Shown here in pieces: positions 34,439 through 44,600 of a DNA stretch of 64,000 nucleotides. Source of the stretch: Paenibacillus polygoni (lineage in GTDB: Bacteria > Bacillota > Bacilli > Paenibacillales > Paenibacillaceae); NCBI RefSeq assembly GCF_030263935.1, contig NZ_CP127162.1, positions 1,373,501 through 1,437,500 on the forward strand, given 5' to 3'. The notes under the pieces are model-generated. The model had not been told where the DNA came from and searched no databases. It saw nothing but the letters and a program-made list of their open reading frames with translations. Made by a program: the position numbers and the translations under genes. Position 1 is the stretch's first letter. Each line of letters starts with the position of its first letter.

Positions 34439-36127
34439 ATGTTGGACACAAATAAAAAGAGAAGAAGATTAGGCAGTATGGTAATGGTAGGGATGCTAGC
34501 CCTATCTGCGGTACTGAGTGGATGCGGTAATGGAGGGGACAAGGAAGCTGAATCAAGCACTCCATCTGCACCTTTGGAGCTTAAGGATGGGAAATACGAT
34601 CCGCCGGTGACAATAAGCTATCTACGGCCGTGGGGTCCAGACGTTACATTTAAGTCAGGCGAGGATCAAGATAACAATGTTCATACCAAATGGGCGAAAG
34701 AAAAGCTCGGCATTGAGCTGAAAAATGAATGGGTTTCTCCATCTACCAATAATGCATTTGAGACGAAGCTTCGTCTATCTCTTGCTTCTAATGCAGAAAT
34801 GCCGGATATTATCTCCTATCGTGGTGAATTTAATTTGGTGCGTGAGTTGATTGAATCCGGAATGTTTGTTGATGCAGGCGAATTATTTGATAAATATGCG
34901 AACGATACATGGAAAGATGCTATTAACGAAGATCCTACCGTTTGGTATCCGTATATGCAAGACGGTAAACGCATTGGTATCCCGATTCTGGATTATTCCT
35001 ATAATGGTGACCCAGTGATGTGGATTCGAGAAGATTGGCTTAAAAAGCTTAATCTGAAAGGACCGGAGACATTAGAAGATCTTGAAGTTGTTATGGATGC
35101 GTTTACAAATCAAGATCCGGACGGAAATGGCAGAAAAGACACTTATGGTTTGACTATTGGATTCAAGAACTGGGTCAATACCTGGATGTCTGACGCTGGT
35201 TGGGTCTTTGGAGCATATGGCACGATGCCAAACCAATGGAACCTTACAGAAGATGGAAAACTTGAATACGGTTCAGTGACACCTGGAGCAAAACAGGCAC
35301 TTGCTACATTACAAAATTGGATGAGCAAAGGATATATCCCAGAGGAAGCAGGCGTATATGACGAGACGAAGGCTGCTGAAGAGTTTACTGCCGGCAAGGC
35401 AGGAATTGTGGTTGGTCCTCACTGGATGCCAACTTGGCCGCTGGAAGATGTGAAGAAAAACGATCCAGATGCTGAATTTAAAGCATATCCTATTCCTACT
35501 GGTCCTGATGGCCAAGCAGGCAGACGTGGTACACCGAATGAAAATGGTGTTGTCCTGATTAATAAGAATATGAAGAATCCGGAAGCATTTTTCACTTATC
35601 AAAATTATTTGTTTGAGAATTTTGCTAACCCACAAGCAGGCGGAGAATTCGAATATGGATTTGCTGAAGGATACGATTATGTTTTGGTTGACGGCAAACC
35701 GTCAATCGATCCAAGTCTGACTGAAGGTTATGCTCCTGAGAAATATACACTGGCATTCGATGGTGCACGGATTCCAAGTCTTAGCATGAATACGCTGGCG
35801 AAGCTGGCAAATGGTGAGACGCCATCAACGCCATTTGAGAAAAAGTTAGATGCAAGTGTTCCAACAGCAATGCTGGATGCAGCAAAACTTGTTCTGGATC
35901 AAAAGGATATCTCTCTTAAACAAATGTTTACTGGTGCGCCGACGATGACAATGCAGATGAATAACGATATTCTCACGAAGATGGAGAAAGATACATTCTC
36001 TCAAATCATCTATGGCAAAACTTCAATTGATGCATTTGATTCCTTTGTAGAGAAATGGAAGTCTTCAGGTGGAGATCAGATGACAAAAGAAGTAAACGAA
36101 TGGTACGAGTCCGTTAGCGGAAAGTAA
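34439..36127 (+). CDS. ABC sugar importer solute-binding lipoprotein (LplA-like)
   Basis: The 562-residue protein is an extracellular solute-binding protein of the large LplA/YtcQ group. The signal sequence ends in the lipobox LSGC with lipidation at Cys29, and the rest is a two-lobed binding domain (NAEMPDIISYRG and DPDGNGRKDTYGLTIG, the latter a calcium-binding-like loop typical of the group). Together with permeases at 39788 and 40755 it probably imports oligosaccharides from beta-glucan. No ATPase is encoded; such systems use a shared MsmX-type ATPase, inferred here. The gene is separated from its permeases by the two-component genes on the other strand. GGGGGAAG precedes the ATG. Confidence 0.9.
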   Translation: MLDTNKKRRRLGSMVMVGMLALSAVLSGCGNGGDKEAESSTPSAPLELKDGKYDPPVTISYLRPWGPDVTFKSGEDQDNNVHTKWAKEKLGIELKNEWVSPSTNNAFETKLRLSLASNAEMPDIISYRGEFNLVRELIESGMFVDAGELFDKYANDTWKDAINEDPTVWYPYMQDGKRIGIPILDYSYNGDPVMWIREDWLKKLNLKGPETLEDLEVVMDAFTNQDPDGNGRKDTYGLTIGFKNWVNTWMSDAGWVFGAYGTMPNQWNLTEDGKLEYGSVTPGAKQALATLQNWMSKGYIPEEAGVYDETKAAEEFTAGKAGIVVGPHWMPTWPLEDVKKNDPDAEFKAYPIPTGPDGQAGRRGTPNENGVVLINKNMKNPEAFFTYQNYLFENFANPQAGGEFEYGFAEGYDYVLVDGKPSIDPSLTEGYAPEKYTLAFDGARIPSLSMNTLAKLANGETPSTPFEKKLDASVPTAMLDAAKLVLDQKDISLKQMFTGAPTMTMQMNNDILTKMEKDTFSQIIYGKTSIDAFDSFVEKWKSSGGDQMTKEVNEWYESVSGK

Positions 36128-36190
36128 GAATTGCAGGGAAGGTAGAGTACACATAAACTGCAAATTTTGAGCAAAAAATGAACATCGCAA

Positions 36191-36228
36191 AAAAAGGCAT
36201 TGTCGGAAAAACTCCGGCAATGCCTTTT
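36191..36228. terminator. Bidirectional terminator between solute-binding and regulator genes
   Basis: AAAAGGCATTG and CAATGCCTTTT, with CGGA/TCCG inside, form a long stem with A/T runs on both sides. It serves the convergent genes ending at 36127 and 36281. Confidence 0.9.
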
Positions 36229-36280
36229 CGCATGTTAGATAACATAGAAGTAACGGCTTAAATCTAATCTTGGTTCTTCT

Positions 36281-37921
36281 TTAAACGGGCAGACTTTCCC
36301 GATATTCCTGTGGAGTAACGTCATAAAACTTCTTAAATACACGAATGAAGTAGGCAGTATTGTTGTAACCGACGAGCTCTGAAATTTCAAATATTTTGGC
36401 TGTTGAAGTTCGTAAATAATACGCTGCCTTCTCCATTCTTAATCGGTAGACATAGGCTGTAAGTGCTTCTCCCGTCTCTGATTTATAGACTTTGGACAAA
36501 TAGACAGGATGCAGATGTACATGGTCAGCAATCGCTGGCAGAGACACATCGGAAGCCAGATGAAGATCGACAAAACTTTGTACACTGCGAACGATGGTAC
36601 TGTGATTGTCCTTCAGCTCTTGTTCAGCGTCATCACGGATGTAATGAAGTGTTCGGATCGACCAGTCCATTAATTGTTTTGTCGTCGAATAGCTAGGGGC
36701 TTGAAAGTAACGATAGGACTCTGCTGGTAGAATGGAAGAGAGCTGTTTCCCATTTTTATGTATGATATAAGTAAACGCTCCGGCTAAAGCGTAGTACACT
36801 TCAATCGTTGACTCTGCGATATCGTGATATTCGTTTGAATGCAGCAAATCCTCAAAGATCTGCTCGATCTTCAGTTCAGCATCTTGGAAACGTCCGGCTT
36901 CAAGCAGACTTATTAAAGTCGGCGGTTTATAAAGCGACCTGATCGTATATAGAGAGGGCACATCTTTTTCGTCGGAAGCGGTTACGAACAAGCCTTGGAC
37001 TTGTCCCATCCGCTTACGCATAGATATAACGGCTCGCTCATAGATTTCACCGATCTCATTTGGAAACTCTCCCCAATGGGAAACGGAGATCGATATCGCT
37101 CCCTTTAAGTAAGCCTGAACATTCGTTTGAATCTGGGCAGCATAATGTTCCAGCATCGTCTGAGGCGTCTCGTGTTTATTGGAGAACAACTTGCTAGAGT
37201 CCTTTACACTCACCAGTACAACGATATAATCATGAACATCTCGGGTATGCCAGATATGAAAATGGTCTTGAACAACTTCATTAATGATATTACAGATGGC
37301 ATATTCCATGAGTGCAATATCGCTGTTTCCCATCTCGGAAAAATGTTCTTCCATACGAATAATCAACATTGCTAAATCTTCTCCTATAGTATAGGGAAGT
37401 TCCAGTAGCTCAAGTTTATCTGTCAGCGTCTTTTGATCATAGGTTTTGCCAGTCAACAGCTCCTGGAGCATCGTAGATTGCAATAGCGGCAAATTATCCT
37501 GAAACGCGTTGAGTGCTCTTTGATAAGATGCTGCGGTTTCCCATTTCATCTGAATTCGACTAACGAGACGCTGAACTGATTCAATCAGGTCTTCGTCACT
37601 TACAGGTTTGAGCAGATAATCAAAACTTTCTTGAGCCATTGCCTGCTTTGCATATTCAAAATCAGCATGGCCTGACAGCAGAATCGTTTGTACATGGGGC
37701 CATCTCTTATGGATCTCCGTAATCAGTGCAATGCCAGATATCTCAGGCATACGAATATCACTGATCACAATATCAATATCATGATTTTCCATAATTTCAA
37801 GCGCTAATTTTCCAGATAATGCCTCGTGGACAGTGCCAATTCCACAGCTTTCCCAAGGAATGGTTTCCGCCAGCGTCTCGACCACTGAACGTTCATCATC
37901 CACTAATAAAATTTGCAGCAT
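36281..37921 (-). CDS. YesN-like response regulator with AraC DNA-binding domain
   Basis: The 546-residue cytosolic regulator has an N-terminal receiver domain (1 to about 120; acidic pocket DDE at 8-10, phospho-acceptor Asp55 in VISDIRMPE, Lys in YLLKPVSDEDL), a long middle domain of YesN type (about 150-430), and two C-terminal AraC helix-turn-helix motifs (about 445-546; SLPAIADHVHLHPVYLSKVYK and IFEISELVGYNNTAYFIRVFKKFY). It is the partner of the sensor kinase 11 bases upstream in the same operon. Such pairs activate neighbouring ABC sugar importer genes, and shared promoter elements on both sides support this. Confidence 0.93.
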   Translation of the reverse strand: MLQILLVDDERSVVETLAETIPWESCGIGTVHEALSGKLALEIMENHDIDIVISDIRMPEISGIALITEIHKRWPHVQTILLSGHADFEYAKQAMAQESFDYLLKPVSDEDLIESVQRLVSRIQMKWETAASYQRALNAFQDNLPLLQSTMLQELLTGKTYDQKTLTDKLELLELPYTIGEDLAMLIIRMEEHFSEMGNSDIALMEYAICNIINEVVQDHFHIWHTRDVHDYIVVLVSVKDSSKLFSNKHETPQTMLEHYAAQIQTNVQAYLKGAISISVSHWGEFPNEIGEIYERAVISMRKRMGQVQGLFVTASDEKDVPSLYTIRSLYKPPTLISLLEAGRFQDAELKIEQIFEDLLHSNEYHDIAESTIEVYYALAGAFTYIIHKNGKQLSSILPAESYRYFQAPSYSTTKQLMDWSIRTLHYIRDDAEQELKDNHSTIVRSVQSFVDLHLASDVSLPAIADHVHLHPVYLSKVYKSETGEALTAYVYRLRMEKAAYYLRTSTAKIFEISELVGYNNTAYFIRVFKKFYDVTPQEYRESLPV

Positions 37922-37932
37922 GGGTAGTTCAC

Positions 37933-39642
37933 CTACTTGTTAGTATTGTCGTGCCATATGATATCAACTTTAACCCCGCCTAGTGAAGAATGATTATAGG
38001 TTAGACCTGCTCCTTCACCGTAAAGAAAAGATAAACGCTGATGAACATTCCATGTGCCGCAGCCCATATTTTCATCCAGCGGTTTAAGAAGATCATATTT
38101 CATTTGCTCAAGTTGTTTGTCTGACATGCCAAGTCCGCTGTCTTCCACGGTAAGCATGTATACATCATCTTTGCAGTCCCCGTATATTCTGATTTCCCCA
38201 TTCTCTGCTCTCGGCTCGAGTCCATGAATGACAGCGTTCTCAATAATAGGCTGAAGGGTCAACCTGGGTACCGTTTTATCTAAAATAGCATGGGAAACGT
38301 CGATTGTAAAATGCATGCGTTCAAGTCTAAGTGACTGAATCTCAAGATAATTTTTCACCATGGCTAATTCTTCTCGTATGGTTGCCATGTCATTTTCTGA
38401 TCTTGTTATGTACCGGTAGTATTCTCCCAGATTTAGAGCCATGGCTACCACGGCCTTCTCATTTTTCATCCTCGCCATATTTTTGATATAGAACAAACAG
38501 TTATAGAGGAAATGTGGATTGATCTGGGATTGCAGCTGTTTCAGAGTCGCTTCGCGTCTTCTCAGTTTCTCCTCGTACACATTTTCGATTAGTTCCTGAA
38601 TGCGCTGCGCCATGATGTTAAACCTGGCAAATAATAGACTGAACTCGTTATGTGCGGTGTGATTCAGTCGCACGGAAAAGTCACCGGCGGACAAGCGGTT
38701 TGTTCCTTTCACCAGTTGAAGGAGAGGGACCTGAACACTGCGGAATAGCGTATACAGAACCAGGATACTCATCACGATTAAGACAGCGATAGAGGCATAG
38801 AACAGATTCCGGCTGATCGTAATCGGCTTTAAGATTTGCTGCATAGGCACATAGTCCACATAGTACCAGCCGAGACTCTTGGACTGAATATAGGATACGT
38901 AGTATTCCGTACCATCCAGTGTAGTTCTGAACCCGCCCTTAGCTTCGAGTTTTGCACTTTGCAGTGAAGGCAGGACGGATTTCATGGTGCTTTTTTCAGT
39001 ACTGTTGCTAATTAAGCCGAAGTCAGGATGAAACATAAAAGGGTCGCCTTTGTTATTTAACTTATTTTGATCAAGCAGCAATTTAAGATGATGAATCGGA
39101 AAACTAATTTTAGTAATCAATTTGGCCTTACTAGGATTGCTTATTGCTGTCGTCGGTACCGTAGTATGCCAGACAAAATGATTGTCATCATAGGTCCAGT
39201 ACTGTGAGAGTGGTTCTGTGAATTGATTCTCTTCATAAGGTATGTAAGCGTCATCGTCGGTTGATATCACTTTTTTCATACGTGGAAAGTACAAGGTAAT
39301 GGTTGAATGCCATTTGCTTGCTGCATTATACAGGTTCATCTTCTCTAGAATTGCAATGCCCGCTTTGGCACGCTCATAAGGAATGTCTTTGTAGTCTGGA
39401 CGTTGATACTCCTGAATACTGGAATCTTGTCCAATCGACATTCCGTAAAGGGACAACTGATAAATGTTGGACTCTACAGAATCTGCAAAAGTTGACAGCT
39501 GATTCTTAGTGTTGTTCTGAATCTCATATTCTATGACTCTTACACTTTCTCTATTCGAATAGGTATATAAAAACAATACTAGAATAAGCAGAATGACAAC
39601 TAACAACGCAATTTTAGTAAAAACATTTAAACGGTTCAGCAA
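37933..39642 (-). CDS. YesM-like sensor histidine kinase
   Basis: The 569-residue membrane kinase has a first membrane segment (about 9-30), an extracytoplasmic sensor domain (about 31-280), a second segment (about 285-305), a HAMP domain (about 305-360), the His_kinase domain with phospho-acceptor His377 in QINPHFLYNCL, and a GHKL ATPase domain (PIIENAVIHGLEP, EDSGLGMS). It senses extracellular sugars or cell-wall glycans and phosphorylates the regulator encoded 11 bases downstream. A short spacer of about 145 bases separates it from the divergent permease operon. Confidence 0.93.
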   Translation of the reverse strand: MLNRLNVFTKIALLVVILLILVLFLYTYSNRESVRVIEYEIQNNTKNQLSTFADSVESNIYQLSLYGMSIGQDSSIQEYQRPDYKDIPYERAKAGIAILEKMNLYNAASKWHSTITLYFPRMKKVISTDDDAYIPYEENQFTEPLSQYWTYDDNHFVWHTTVPTTAISNPSKAKLITKISFPIHHLKLLLDQNKLNNKGDPFMFHPDFGLISNSTEKSTMKSVLPSLQSAKLEAKGGFRTTLDGTEYYVSYIQSKSLGWYYVDYVPMQQILKPITISRNLFYASIAVLIVMSILVLYTLFRSVQVPLLQLVKGTNRLSAGDFSVRLNHTAHNEFSLLFARFNIMAQRIQELIENVYEEKLRRREATLKQLQSQINPHFLYNCLFYIKNMARMKNEKAVVAMALNLGEYYRYITRSENDMATIREELAMVKNYLEIQSLRLERMHFTIDVSHAILDKTVPRLTLQPIIENAVIHGLEPRAENGEIRIYGDCKDDVYMLTVEDSGLGMSDKQLEQMKYDLLKPLDENMGCGTWNVHQRLSFLYGEGAGLTYNHSSLGGVKVDIIWHDNTNK

Positions 39643-39682
39643 AGCTCTGCCTCCTTATCTCATTAAAATATTCATATCATTC

Positions 39683-39725
39683 TTGCAATATTAGGATATA
39701 GATCGCAAAATCCCATTGTTATAAT
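39683..39725 (+). promoter_or_regulatory. Candidate activator site and -10 box of the permease operon
   Basis: TTGCAATATTAG (39683-39694) lies 25 bases before TATAAT (39720-39725), with no recognisable -35 between. This mirrors the arrangement upstream of the solute-binding gene (34358-34401) and fits a promoter needing an AraC-type activator. Confidence 0.45.
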
Positions 39726-39787
39726 TTTACTATACAAGTTTGGGTTAACTTGTAAAACATAAATATTAGAACATGGGGGATGCAGGG

Positions 39788-40738
39788 GTGAAGGAACATA
39801 CTTTAAAAACAACGCATAAACAGCGTTCTACCAGGGTGAGACAGCGCTGGAATTTTCAGCGGAACTGGCCATTGCATATGATGCTCATTCCAGCCGTATT
39901 ACTCGCGCTGGTGTTTCAGTACATACCAATGGGCGGTATTGTAATCGCTTTTCAAGATTACAAACCATACCTTGGATTCTCAGGATCTGAATGGGTAGGT
40001 TGGGACAACTTCAGATATCTGTTTTTATATCCTGATGTTGGACAAGTCATCTGGAATACACTCTTTATTGCACTTTTCAAAATCGTGGCAGGGCTGATCG
40101 CTCCTTTGTTGTTTGCCATTTTACTAAATGAAGTACGACTAGTAGGCTTTAAAAGAGTGAGCCAAACTCTGGTTTATCTGCCGCATTTTCTCTCCTGGGT
40201 TATCCTCGGCGGGATTTTGCTTGATATCTTGTCTCCGCAAGGAGGAATTGTGAACCAGCTAATCGTAGCACTTGGAGGGGAACCGATCTTTTTCCTTGGA
40301 GATGGTACGTGGTTCCGGGTAACGCTGATCGTCAGTGATGTCTGGAAAGAATTTGGTTTTGGAACGATCGTCTTTCTTGCCTCTCTAGCAGGGATTAACC
40401 CCGCACTTTATGAAGCAGCTGAAGTGGACGGAGCTAACCGGTTTAAGCAGACGCTGCACATTACCGTTCCAGCACTAATACCAATCACAATTGTGCTTTT
40501 AACGCTTTCCATCGGTAACATTCTAAATGCCGGATTTGACCAAGTATTCAACCTGTACAATCCGCTTGTGTATGACAAAGGAGATATTATAGATACCTTT
40601 GTTTATCGACTGGGGATCTTGAACGGGAAGATGAGTTTTGCGACCGCGGTAGGATTATTCAAATCTGTGGTAGCTACCATTTTGATCGTTATATCTTACA
40701 GATTAGCTTATAAACTAGCCAATTATAGAGTTTTTTAG
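39788..40738 (+). CDS. ABC sugar importer permease (LplB-like)
   Basis: The membrane subunit has about six transmembrane helices and the binding-protein-dependent EAA loop EAAEVDGANRFKQTLHITVP. It belongs to the LplB type and pairs with the LplC-type permease 16 bases downstream. I prefer the GTG at 39788 because GGGGGA is seven bases upstream of it; the ATG at 39773 has no upstream site and would contain it. Length is then 316 residues. It works with the solute-binding protein encoded at 34439 and an ATPase encoded elsewhere. Confidence 0.9.
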   Translation: MKEHTLKTTHKQRSTRVRQRWNFQRNWPLHMMLIPAVLLALVFQYIPMGGIVIAFQDYKPYLGFSGSEWVGWDNFRYLFLYPDVGQVIWNTLFIALFKIVAGLIAPLLFAILLNEVRLVGFKRVSQTLVYLPHFLSWVILGGILLDILSPQGGIVNQLIVALGGEPIFFLGDGTWFRVTLIVSDVWKEFGFGTIVFLASLAGINPALYEAAEVDGANRFKQTLHITVPALIPITIVLLTLSIGNILNAGFDQVFNLYNPLVYDKGDIIDTFVYRLGILNGKMSFATAVGLFKSVVATILIVISYRLAYKLANYRVF

Positions 40739-40754
40739 AGAGGAGAAACCGAGC

Positions 40755-41633
40755 TTGTATTACAAAACAAAAGGATATCGAATATTCAGCATAGCTAACT
40801 ACACGTTCCTTGGTATTTTATCGTTGCTCTGCATTCTGCCAATCATTCACATATTAGCCGTTTCATTCAGCAGTATGGCGCCGGCTTCCTCCAATATGGT
40901 CACATTCTGGCCGATTGGTTTTACAACGGACGCCTATGTGAAAACATTCGGAAATTCAAACTTTATCAATTCTCTTTGGGTATCTGTTAATCGAACTGTA
41001 TTAGCAACTATCATTGGTATCGTCATCATGCTGATTACAGCATTTCCTTTGTCGAAGGAAGATACGAGTTTCAAAGGACGCTCATGGTACACTTGGTTTT
41101 TTGTATTCACCATTCTATTCAGCGGCGGACTTATTCCAAGCTATATTCTTGTACAAAAGCTTGGTTTGATGAATACAATCTGGGCACTTATTTTGCCAGG
41201 AGCCTTGTCCGTGTGGAATGTTATCCTCATGATGAACTTTTTCCGCGGATTACCAAAAGAACTGGAGGAAGCCGCTTATTTGGATGGAGCAGGACATATC
41301 AAAACACTCTTTTTAGTATATGTTCCACTGTCTCTTCCAGCGATCGCTACTCTTTCGTTGTTCACAATGGTAGCTCAGTGGAATTCTTGGTTCGACGGCA
41401 TGATCTATATGTCTGACATTAAAGATTATCCACTTGCATCCTTGCTGCAAACCATCATTGTTCAGCAAGATCTCAGTAAAATCAATGTAGACCCATCAAT
41501 GCTGGAGAATATCTCCCAGCGTACTGTACGTGCAGCACAAATCTTTATCGGTGCGCTGCCGATCTTGCTTGTATATCCGTTTTTGCAACGCTTTTTTGTG
41601 AAAGGAATCGTCATTGGAGCGGTTAAAGGCTAA
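40755..41633 (+). CDS. ABC sugar importer permease (LplC-like)
   Basis: The 292-residue second permease has about six helices and the EAA loop EEAAYLDGAGHIKTLFLVYVP. The TTG start is supported by AGAGGAG about ten bases upstream. The C-terminus FFVKGIVIGAVKG is characteristic of the LplC group. It forms the heterodimeric channel with the preceding gene. The SLH-GH16 gene begins 32 bases later, so the two are probably cotranscribed. Confidence 0.92.
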   Translation: MYYKTKGYRIFSIANYTFLGILSLLCILPIIHILAVSFSSMAPASSNMVTFWPIGFTTDAYVKTFGNSNFINSLWVSVNRTVLATIIGIVIMLITAFPLSKEDTSFKGRSWYTWFFVFTILFSGGLIPSYILVQKLGLMNTIWALILPGALSVWNVILMMNFFRGLPKELEEAAYLDGAGHIKTLFLVYVPLSLPAIATLSLFTMVAQWNSWFDGMIYMSDIKDYPLASLLQTIIVQQDLSKINVDPSMLENISQRTVRAAQIFIGALPILLVYPFLQRFFVKGIVIGAVKG

Positions 41634-41665
41634 GCAATGAAAACTTAGTTAATGGAGGATATAGG

Positions 41666-44600
41666 ATGAAAAAAGGATTGGCATGTATTGTTACGGGATG
41701 TTTAACAGCTTCACTCTTTTTCCCAACATTTTCTGGGGCAGAGGGTGTAGATCATCAGGTGAAAGGAGACTTGCAGGCGAAAAGCCTGCAAGCTTCTGTT
41801 CCCTACAAAGACCTGGGCAGTCATTGGTCTCAGTCTGCAGTACTTCGTATGCAAGATATGGCTTTATTACAAGGTTATGCGGATGGTACATTCAAGCCAA
41901 ATCATGAGATTAACCGAGCTGAGTTTGTTATGATACTTGATCGTGTGTTTGGATTTACAGGCAGCACAGAGTCTCATTCATTTGCAGACGTTACCGCAGG
42001 GGATTGGTATTATGATGCATTGACGAGAGCAAACGGATCAGGAATTATCAAAGGAACCGATGTGGATCATCTGTCTCCTAAAGAGCCGATAACTCGTGAG
42101 GATGCTGCCGTAATGGTGGATCGTGCTTTTCAGCTTTCGAGCGGAGTGGAAGAGGAAAAGGAACTATCGAAGTTTTATGATGCAAAGGATGTTTCCAGCT
42201 ATGCTACGAAAGCGCTTACCTATCTAACAAATAACCAAATCATGAAAGGTTATCAGGGTAAGCTGAATCCCAAATCTCCTATCACACGTGCAGAGACGGC
42301 AGGTCTCCTAGCTGCGATGATTGCGGATATTAAAACCTCTCCAGGAACTTATGAATCCAGCGTAAAGGGAAATCTGATTGTTCGGTCTTCTGATATTACA
42401 CTCAAAAACACAGTCGTAAAAGGAAACTTACTGCTTACAGAAGGAATTGGAGATGGGTCCATTGTTCTTCAAGGAGTAACGGTTACAGGAAGTGTCATTG
42501 TTAAAGGCGGCGGCAGTCATTCCATAGACATCAGCGACTCCAAGCTGAATCGGATCGTGATTGACAAAAGCGGAGAGCCTGTAAGTGTAAAAATTAAAGA
42601 AGGCAGTAACGTACAAGAAATAACCGTTATGCAGAAAGCTAGTGTGGAACTCTCCTCAGATAGCACAGTCGATTCATTAACGGTGCTCACAAAAGCAGAT
42701 CAGACACAGATTATTTCTAAAGGGAAAATTAACAAACTGAAAGTCGATGCAGCAAATGTGGTTGTTAATGGCGAAACAGTAAAACCAGGCTTTGTTACTT
42801 CTATTAAAGGAGAATCGACACAGCCTGTTCCCTCCCAGCCTGGTAACTCAACAACCGATTCGAGCACTTCAAATCCATCTTCTCCGGGTGGACAAACACC
42901 ATCCGTACCAGATAGCCCGTCAGATGAGAAGCCTATTCCATCAACGACAATTCCTAATGAAGACTGGAAGCTTGTCTGGAATGATGAATTTAACGGATCT
43001 GTTATTGATGATACCAAGTGGACCGTACAGGACACGGGTCTAGTCTATAACAATGAGTTGCAATACTATAGTCCGAATAATACCCGCATTGTAAAAGATG
43101 AGGATCGAAGCGTTCTTCAAATTGAAGCAAAACGCGAAGAGAAGAGCGGTCAAAAATTCACTTCCGGTAAACTCATCTCCATGGGAAAAGGCGACTTCAC
43201 CTACGGTAAAGTTGTTGTACGTGCGAAGCTCCCTAAAGAACAAGGCATGTGGCCCGCTTTTTGGATGATGCCGACAGATGAAGCCCACTATGGAGGATGG
43301 CCTGCCTCTGGAGAAATCGACATAATGGAGCTCATTGGCGGCGAAGAGAGCCACAACAAAATATACAGTACCTTGCATTATGACAGTGTGAAATCTGACG
43401 GGTCTCATGGACACGATCAGGGAAGCATCACACTTCCGGATGGAGAATCATTCGCTGATGATTATCATGATTTTCAAGTGGAATGGCTCCCGGGAATGAT
43501 ACGGTTTTATGTTGATGGCAAGTTGCATCATGAAGTGACTAATTGGCAGACAAAGGCTGCAGGTCAGCCGGAATACTACACGTTTCCTGCTCCTTTTGAC
43601 CGTCCATTCTACCTGATTCTGAATTTGGCAGTTGGAGGAGATTGGCCGGGTTCACCTAATGATGACTTTACTTCAGAAGCGATGAACGTTGATTTTGTTC
43701 GTGTATATTCTTATGACAAATTAGACGAATGGCCTGATGTCACAACGAATCCAATTGAACCTGAAGCACAGCGTGAACCACAAGAGAATGGCAACCAGAT
43801 CTACAATGATCAATTCCTGGATGGTACTGAAACAAACGGTGTTCCGCAGAAGTGGCAGTTCATTACGAACGAAGGCGGATCAGGAAATGTTGAGGTTGTA
43901 GAAGATAAGGATAAAGGAAAAGCAGTGCAGGTGACGATTGACAAAGAGGGAACTCAAAACTATTCAGTTCAGCTCACACAGATGCCGATCTACGTGAAGA
44001 AAAATAAAAAATACAAGATAGAGTTCGACGCGAAGGCGTCTGCTGATCGTACGATCTCTTCTAAGGTGACCCAATTTGAAAAAAGTTGGACGAATTACTC
44101 GGGAGATCACCCATTTGCGATCACGACAGAGTGGAAAACATACGATTATACATTTGACATGCGAGATGGAACAGACAATAATGCCAGATTTGAATTTAAT
44201 TTAGGATTGGAAAATGATACTGTTCTGATCTCTAATGTTAAGCTAAGCGAGGTAGGAGAAGCAGATCCGCTGACTGTAGAGCGGAAGCCGCTGCCTGATG
44301 GCAATTACATCTTTAATGGAACATTTGATCAAGGCAAGAACCGTCTTGGATTCTGGGCAAGCTATATTGCTGAAAATGCGGTAGCTGATATCAGCGTGAA
44401 CAACTTCTTGAAATTCCCGATCATGGAACGTCAACTGGTTGTAGATGTGAAGAAAACGAATGGAGAGTCTGAGCAGGTTGCGGTGAATCAAGGGAATTTG
44501 AAGCTGGAGGCGAATACCACTTATGGTTATTCTTTTGAAGCCAAAGCAGATAAGCCTCGCACGATGAACATTGATCTGATTAGCAGTGGAGCAGATTCCA

